This document shows, one piece after another, positions 60,102 to 64,000 of a DNA stretch of 64,000 bases. The notes beneath the pieces were generated by a model. The model was not told the origin of the DNA and made no database searches. It saw only the letters and a program-made list of their open reading frames with translations. A program made the translations under genes and the position numbers. The stretch comes from Selaginella tamariscina (lineage: Eukaryota; Streptophyta; Lycopodiopsida; Selaginellales; Selaginellaceae). Every line of letters starts with the position of its first letter. Positions within the stretch are counted from its first letter, which is position 1. Location: positions 1 through 64,000 of the forward strand of contig PUQB01000523.1 in assembly GCA_003024785.1 (NCBI GenBank), written 5' to 3'.

Positions 60102-61214
60102 GTGTTGAAACTAGGGTTCAATACGATGAGCAAAAGAAAGCAACCGGAGCCTGAGGCAGAGAGGGCTGTCGCAGAGGCTCAAAATGAGGAGATGGATGAA
60201 GCTGATCCAGGTCGACCCCCTAGGGCTAGGCAGCGACCTGGTTGGCGTGAAATAATGATGGATGCCCTAAACGAACTTCGAGGGGATGTCTTGGGATTGA
60301 ATGACAGAATCGATAATGTTGCCGTTCGGATTCCAACGAATACGGCAGTGCCAGACGTTCCGCAACCAGACACACGGAAAAAGAAGAAGAAGCATGACTC
60401 AGAGTCAGGTTCCTCTGAATCAGATTCTTCGACGGAAGTAGTTGGTGGAGGTCCCAGTAAATTCAAACCGGTAAAGCCTTCGAATTTCATGGGTTCAAAG
60501 GATTACAAGGTTTTGGATGACTGGTTGTATGATATGGAAAGCTATTTCGAGGCTGCTTCCGTGAGAAAGACAGAAAAGGTTGCATGTGCTAAGCAGTTTC
60601 TTAAAGAAGAAGCTAAGACTTGGTGGCGAATTGTTGAAGGTGAACGTGGATACCGAAACAGCTGGAAGCACATGAAAAAGGAGATCAAAAAGCAGTATAT
60701 GCCGGATGATCTCGGTTTGCGATTGCGTGCTGACCTGGCACTTTGTCAACAGGGAGTTCGGGGAAGTCCTATGGACCACGTTTATCGATTCGAAAGTGTA
60801 CGGCGATTGGTGCCAAATATGAGCGATGATGAAGCTCGAAGTTGCTTCATGGCTAGCTTGAATGAGAAAACGCGAAGGGAGATCTTAAGGTACAAGCCCA
60901 CAAGCTATCGGGAATGTCAAGAGGCAGCTCAAAAGGTTGCTTATGGCATGTCGTTAGAAGACTTGTACAAAGGGGAGGAAGCAAAACCTAAATCGAGGAG
61001 GTTTTCTCTCCAAAGTCTGGGTTTAGAAGGTTTGATGGAAGACCAACTCAATCACCATCGAAACGAAGTGCAAGTCCCTTTGTCGGTAGTTCCAAGTTTT
61101 CGGACACATCAAGACCCACCGGATTTCGGAAACCATTGGCGTTACCACCTCCTCAGCAGACCAAAGGATCGGCTCCAAAGTCTGCTCCCCCGCGTTCCGC
61201 AGGCGGGGTCGTGA
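60102..61214 (+). CDS. gag of the young gypsy element
   Basis: 370-residue open frame. It has an Arg/Pro/Glu-rich start, a Lys/Ser-rich linker (about residues 88-120), then the retrotransposon capsid domain (about 122-290) with [52 protein letters not shown] and [20 protein letters not shown]. After about residue 300 (near 61000) the true product appears to continue in the frame that holds the zinc knuckle, so the last 70 residues here are probably a shadow frame. The change is equal to a -1 shift or a lost base. The first ATG at 60102 may be bypassed for the one at 60126 (MSKRKQPEP). Confidence 0.85.
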   Translation: MLKLGFNTMSKRKQPEPEAERAVAEAQNEEMDEADPGRPPRARQRPGWREIMMDALNELRGDVLGLNDRIDNVAVRIPTNTAVPDVPQPDTRKKKKKHDSESGSSESDSSTEVVGGGPSKFKPVKPSNFMGSKDYKVLDDWLYDMESYFEAASVRKTEKVACAKQFLKEEAKTWWRIVEGERGYRNSWKHMKKEIKKQYMPDDLGLRLRADLALCQQGVRGSPMDHVYRFESVRRLVPNMSDDEARSCFMASLNEKTRREILRYKPTSYRECQEAAQKVAYGMSLEDLYKGEEAKPKSRRFSLQSLGLEGLMEDQLNHHRNEVQVPLSVVPSFRTHQDPPDFGNHWRYHLLSRPKDRLQSLLPRVPQAGS

Positions 61215-63142
61215 AATGTTATAATTGTAACAAGCCTGGTCATTTTGCTAAAGAGTGTCCGGCACCCTCACAACAATCAGGACATTTCAAGGCGATGGTA
61301 GAAGAGGAAGTTGCTGAACCAGAAACGCTTGAAGATCCGGAAGATGAGTCAGAAGAGGTAATGTTGTGCCAGACACAACCTGCCTTATTCGCTATTCAAG
61401 ACAAAACTGACCCTTTGCTATATTTGACAGGAAGGATACGAGGGGACCGAGTCCGAATGATGATCGATACTGGAGCAACATACAACTTCATATCGACTAG
61501 TCTAGCTCGTCGATTGAATTTGGATGTAATAAAGATGTGTGAAATAAAGATCAATTTTGGCAAAGGTTCTCAAAATACTAATAATATAGCAAGGGCAGTT
61601 CCTGTCCAAATCAAAGATTGGAAGGCTAAGCTAGACTTAGTTGTCTTGAATATGACGGGGTTTGACTTTGTTCTGGGTATGGAATGGTTCCATAAACATG
61701 TAATCGAAATGAGGGGTTCCGGAGATAATCGAATCACGCTTGCAGCAGATAAAGAAGCCATTAGAAAAACGACGCTCAGAATGGAAACGCTAACTGATAG
61801 GGATTGGAATCCTATGTTCCTTACCTTGACTCAGTTGCGTAAAGCAGTTAGACATCGGGAACGTGTGTTTCTTGCAATGGTTTTGGATACTGGTGAAGTC
61901 AAAATAGGAGATGGTCAAGAACATGTTCCCGAACCTATTTTGGAAGTCTTGAACATGTTTAGGGATGTGTTACCGGAAGATTTGCCGCCTGAGTTACCTC
62001 CACGTCGAGCTGTGGACCACAGAATAGAGGTTTTGCCGGGTTCGTCTCCACCGGCAAGAGCCCCATATCGGTTAAATCCTCAAGAGTTGATTGAATTGAA
62101 GAGACAGCTGACGGAATTGGTTGGTCGAGGACACATTCGACCTAGTCGATCACCATATGGTGCACCGATCTTGTTTGTAATGAAAAAGGATGGTACGATG
62201 CGAATGTGTGTGGACTATCGAGCACTGAACGCGATAACTATCAAAAACAAGTATCCTCTTCCGCGAGTGGACGACTTGTTTGATAGACTATCAAAAGCAA
62301 AGTACTTTTCAAGAATAGACTTGAGGTCTGGGTACCATCAGATTCGGGTAGCAGAGAATGACATTGAGAAGACCGCTTTTCGAACGCGTTATGGATCATT
62401 TGAGTTTCTAGTCTTGCCATTCGGGTTGTGCAATGCTCCAGCAACTTTTTGCACAATGATGGATGATGTGTTTAGAGACTATCTAGACGAGTTCGTGGTG
62501 GTGTATATTGATGACATTCTGGTTTTCAGTTCGACAATTGAAGAACATGTGGAACACTTAGAAAAAGTGTTTCAGAGGTTGAGAGAGAACCAGTTGTATG
62601 CTAAAGAAAGCAAGTGCGCATTTGGTCAAACCAAGATAGATTTCTTGGGACACTTGATCTCAGGTGGGGAGGTTGCCATGGACCCAAAGAAAATTCAAGC
62701 TATTACTGAGTGGATGACCTTAAAAGACGTGCATGAAGTTAGATCATTTCTTGGTCTGACAGGGTATTACCGAAGATTCATAAAGGGTTACTCAGAAATA
62801 GCGGCCCCATTGACAGATCTTACGAAGAACATTCCATGGCATTGGACTCCAGAGTGCCAACGTGCATTCGTCAAACTCAAAGAGGCTATCTCTTCTGAGC
62901 CAGTTTTGCAGTTGCCCATCTTTGAAGATCCCTTTGAAGTAGAATGTGACGCTTCCGACTTTGCAATTGGTGGTGTATTGCAACAAAAAGGACATCCAGT
63001 GTCCTTCTTCTCGAAGAAGTTAGATGCCGCGCAAACTCGATGGCCTACCCACGAAAAGGAGATGTATGCTATTGTTGCTTCCTTGAGTATTGGCGTCATT
63101 ATCTTCCAAGTCATGGCACTGTGGTTTGGACAGATAGTGTAA
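61136..63142 (+). CDS. pol of the young gypsy element (knuckle, protease, RT, RNase H start)
   Basis: 668 residues: a CCHC knuckle ([14 protein letters not shown], residues 28-41), aspartic protease with [12 protein letters not shown] (about 108-119) and [12 protein letters not shown] with [29 protein letters not shown] and the catalytic YIDDILVF (about 457-464), then RNase H start with [12 protein letters not shown] (about 604). Overlaps gag by 79 bases in another frame and probably begins upstream of its first ATG. A frameshift near 63085 ends it early; RNase H goes on in the next frame to 63258 ([20 protein letters not shown]). Confidence 0.85.
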   Translation: MALPPPQQTKGSAPKSAPPRSAGGVVKCYNCNKPGHFAKECPAPSQQSGHFKAMVEEEVAEPETLEDPEDESEEVMLCQTQPALFAIQDKTDPLLYLTGRIRGDRVRMMIDTGATYNFISTSLARRLNLDVIKMCEIKINFGKGSQNTNNIARAVPVQIKDWKAKLDLVVLNMTGFDFVLGMEWFHKHVIEMRGSGDNRITLAADKEAIRKTTLRMETLTDRDWNPMFLTLTQLRKAVRHRERVFLAMVLDTGEVKIGDGQEHVPEPILEVLNMFRDVLPEDLPPELPPRRAVDHRIEVLPGSSPPARAPYRLNPQELIELKRQLTELVGRGHIRPSRSPYGAPILFVMKKDGTMRMCVDYRALNAITIKNKYPLPRVDDLFDRLSKAKYFSRIDLRSGYHQIRVAENDIEKTAFRTRYGSFEFLVLPFGLCNAPATFCTMMDDVFRDYLDEFVVVYIDDILVFSSTIEEHVEHLEKVFQRLRENQLYAKESKCAFGQTKIDFLGHLISGGEVAMDPKKIQAITEWMTLKDVHEVRSFLGLTGYYRRFIKGYSEIAAPLTDLTKNIPWHWTPECQRAFVKLKEAISSEPVLQLPIFEDPFEVECDASDFAIGGVLQQKGHPVSFFSKKLDAAQTRWPTHEKEMYAIVASLSIGVIIFQVMALWFGQIV

Positions 63143-63258
63143 CTCTAAGGTATTTTGAAACGCAGCCGAAGCTATCACCAAAGTATGCTAGATGGCAGCA
63201 GAAGTTGGCACGATTTCAGCCTGAAATCAGACATAAGGCGGGAAAGGAAATGTGGTAG
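63040..63258 (+). pseudogene. RNase H continuation, out of frame with pol
   Basis: A short frame with [20 protein letters not shown] and SPKYARWQQKLARFQPEIRH carries the second half of RNase H. It ends in a stop created by another one-base shift at about 63238-63246, after which the NVVADALSRK word resumes in a third frame. Confidence 0.75.
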
Positions 63259-64000
63259 CTGATGCACTCAGTAGAAAGGGTCATCTTCGTATTATGTCAG
63301 CACCCGTGTCAACTTTGGTGGATGAATTTGTGACGGCGTATCCTCAGGACAAGTTTGCCAAGGAAGCTTTGAGCCTGGTGGCAAAGAGGAAACAAGTTCA
63401 TCAATTACGAAGAGATGGTAATATTCCAGCAGGAATAGAAAGTCGAATGGATGCACTCAAACAGGCCCATTTTGCAGTACGAGATGGAGTTCTTTATTAT
63501 AAAGAAAAGAGACTCTATGTTCCAGAAGGGACATGGAGGGAGAGGCTATTAAGAGAGCATCACGACGTTCCTTTGGCAGGGCATGGTGGAAGGCACAAGA
63601 CATTGGCTTTGTTGAAACAGGGATTCTATTGGCCGGGTATGATAGACGATGTTGCCAAGTATGTCAAGACATGCCCCACATGTCAACAAGTGAAAAGTCG
63701 TTCGCAAAAACGAGCTGGGAAGTTACAATGTATACCGATTCCAGAGCGGCCATTTCAAAGTGTTACTTTGGACTTTATCATGGGATTGCCAAAATCTTGT
63801 GGTTTCAATGCTCTTATGGTGGTGGTCGATCGATTTTCAAAGGTTGCTCATTTCATTCCAACTGTAGAGACAGTGAATGCAAAACAAGCAGCAAAGTTGT
63901 TCTTCCACGAAGTCGTAAGAGTGCGAGGGCTACCGGAAACGATGATCTCAGACCGGGATCCTCGATTTACTGGCAAGTTTTGGGGAACGTTGTTCAAGCA
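63246..64000 (+). CDS. Integrase of the young gypsy element (cut by window end)
   Basis: Open to the last base. After the RNase H end (NVVADALSRK) come the HHCC zinc domain (HHDVPLAGHGGRHKTLALLK, then CPTCQQ), the core start SVTLDFIMGLPKS (first Asp) with VVVDRFSKVAHFIP, and ISDRDPRFTGKFW (second Asp). The catalytic Glu lies past the window. No stop codon in 251 codons. Confidence 0.85.

Larger units (their letters stand above)
58836..64000 (+). mobile_element. Young Ty3/gypsy element (runs past the window end)
   Basis: 5' LTR, initiator-Met primer site, gag, protease, RT, RNase H and the first two thirds of integrase are on the plus strand. Codon reading is long and clean compared with every other element here, so it is the latest insertion. 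It splits the gag of the minus-strand element. RT and integrase words ([17 protein letters not shown]) are of general plant Ty3/gypsy type; a chromodomain, if any, would lie beyond the window. Confidence 0.9.

Overview
The window reads as nuclear DNA of a land plant. It holds four copies of a four-exon F-box/phloem-protein-2 (PP2-B type) gene with GT-AG introns, plant Ty3/gypsy retrotransposons (one family with an initiator-Met tRNA primer site), PIF/Harbinger transposons with their SANT/trihelix partner gene, TTTAGGG-like motifs inside LTRs, and AT-rich gene-poor filler with no bacterial features. The species cannot be fixed from sequence alone. A secreted aegerolysin-like gene and a DD34E Tc1-like transposase fossil hint at a non-seed plant (moss, lycophyte or fern), but this is a guess. 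Almost everything is mobile or decayed DNA. No rRNA, tRNA or CRISPR was seen. Layout, 1-19.3 kb: decayed coding remnants on the minus strand (1-3.0 kb) run into the left arm (2545-8118) of a large inverted duplication whose right arm lies at 13669-17687. Each arm carries a PIF/Harbinger element. The left one retains broken transposase and SANT/trihelix genes, while the right one has lost about 1.77 kb at a short microhomology. The 5.5-kb spacer between the arms holds the aegerolysin-like gene (10626-11244) and the Tc1-like fossil (12620-13490). A rotted minus-strand gypsy gag with an LTR-like end follows (17.75-19.26 kb). 19.3-43.4 kb: a tandem segmental duplication. Unit 1 (19.3-29.87 kb) and unit 2 (30.29-39.0 kb) each consist of an old non-coding LTR element on the minus strand (LARD A, LARD B), a shared flank, and a PP2 gene copy. 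A third PP2 copy (41136-42466) is the most complete, and a fourth is an inverted fragment (42.69-43.36 kb). All four copies carry disabling lesions. MITEs, a long-TIR element and a 1.6-kb foreign block with 21-bp flanking repeats interrupt the units. 43.4-64 kb: a second PIF/Harbinger element (43.6-46.5 kb) and then a three-layer nest of gypsy elements. The outer plus-strand element (LTR 46552-47102) is cut at 51216 by a minus-strand element (3' LTR 51217-51737). That one is cut at 58835 by a young plus-strand element (58836 to past the window end) with long gag and pol frames. A solo LTR of the youngest family also sits in the outer element's gag. LARD A, LARD B, the solo LTR and the young element share one LTR family, so this lineage has acted here at several times. 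The minus-strand element carries about 2 kb of same-strand coding sequence between integrase and LTR that I do not recognise.
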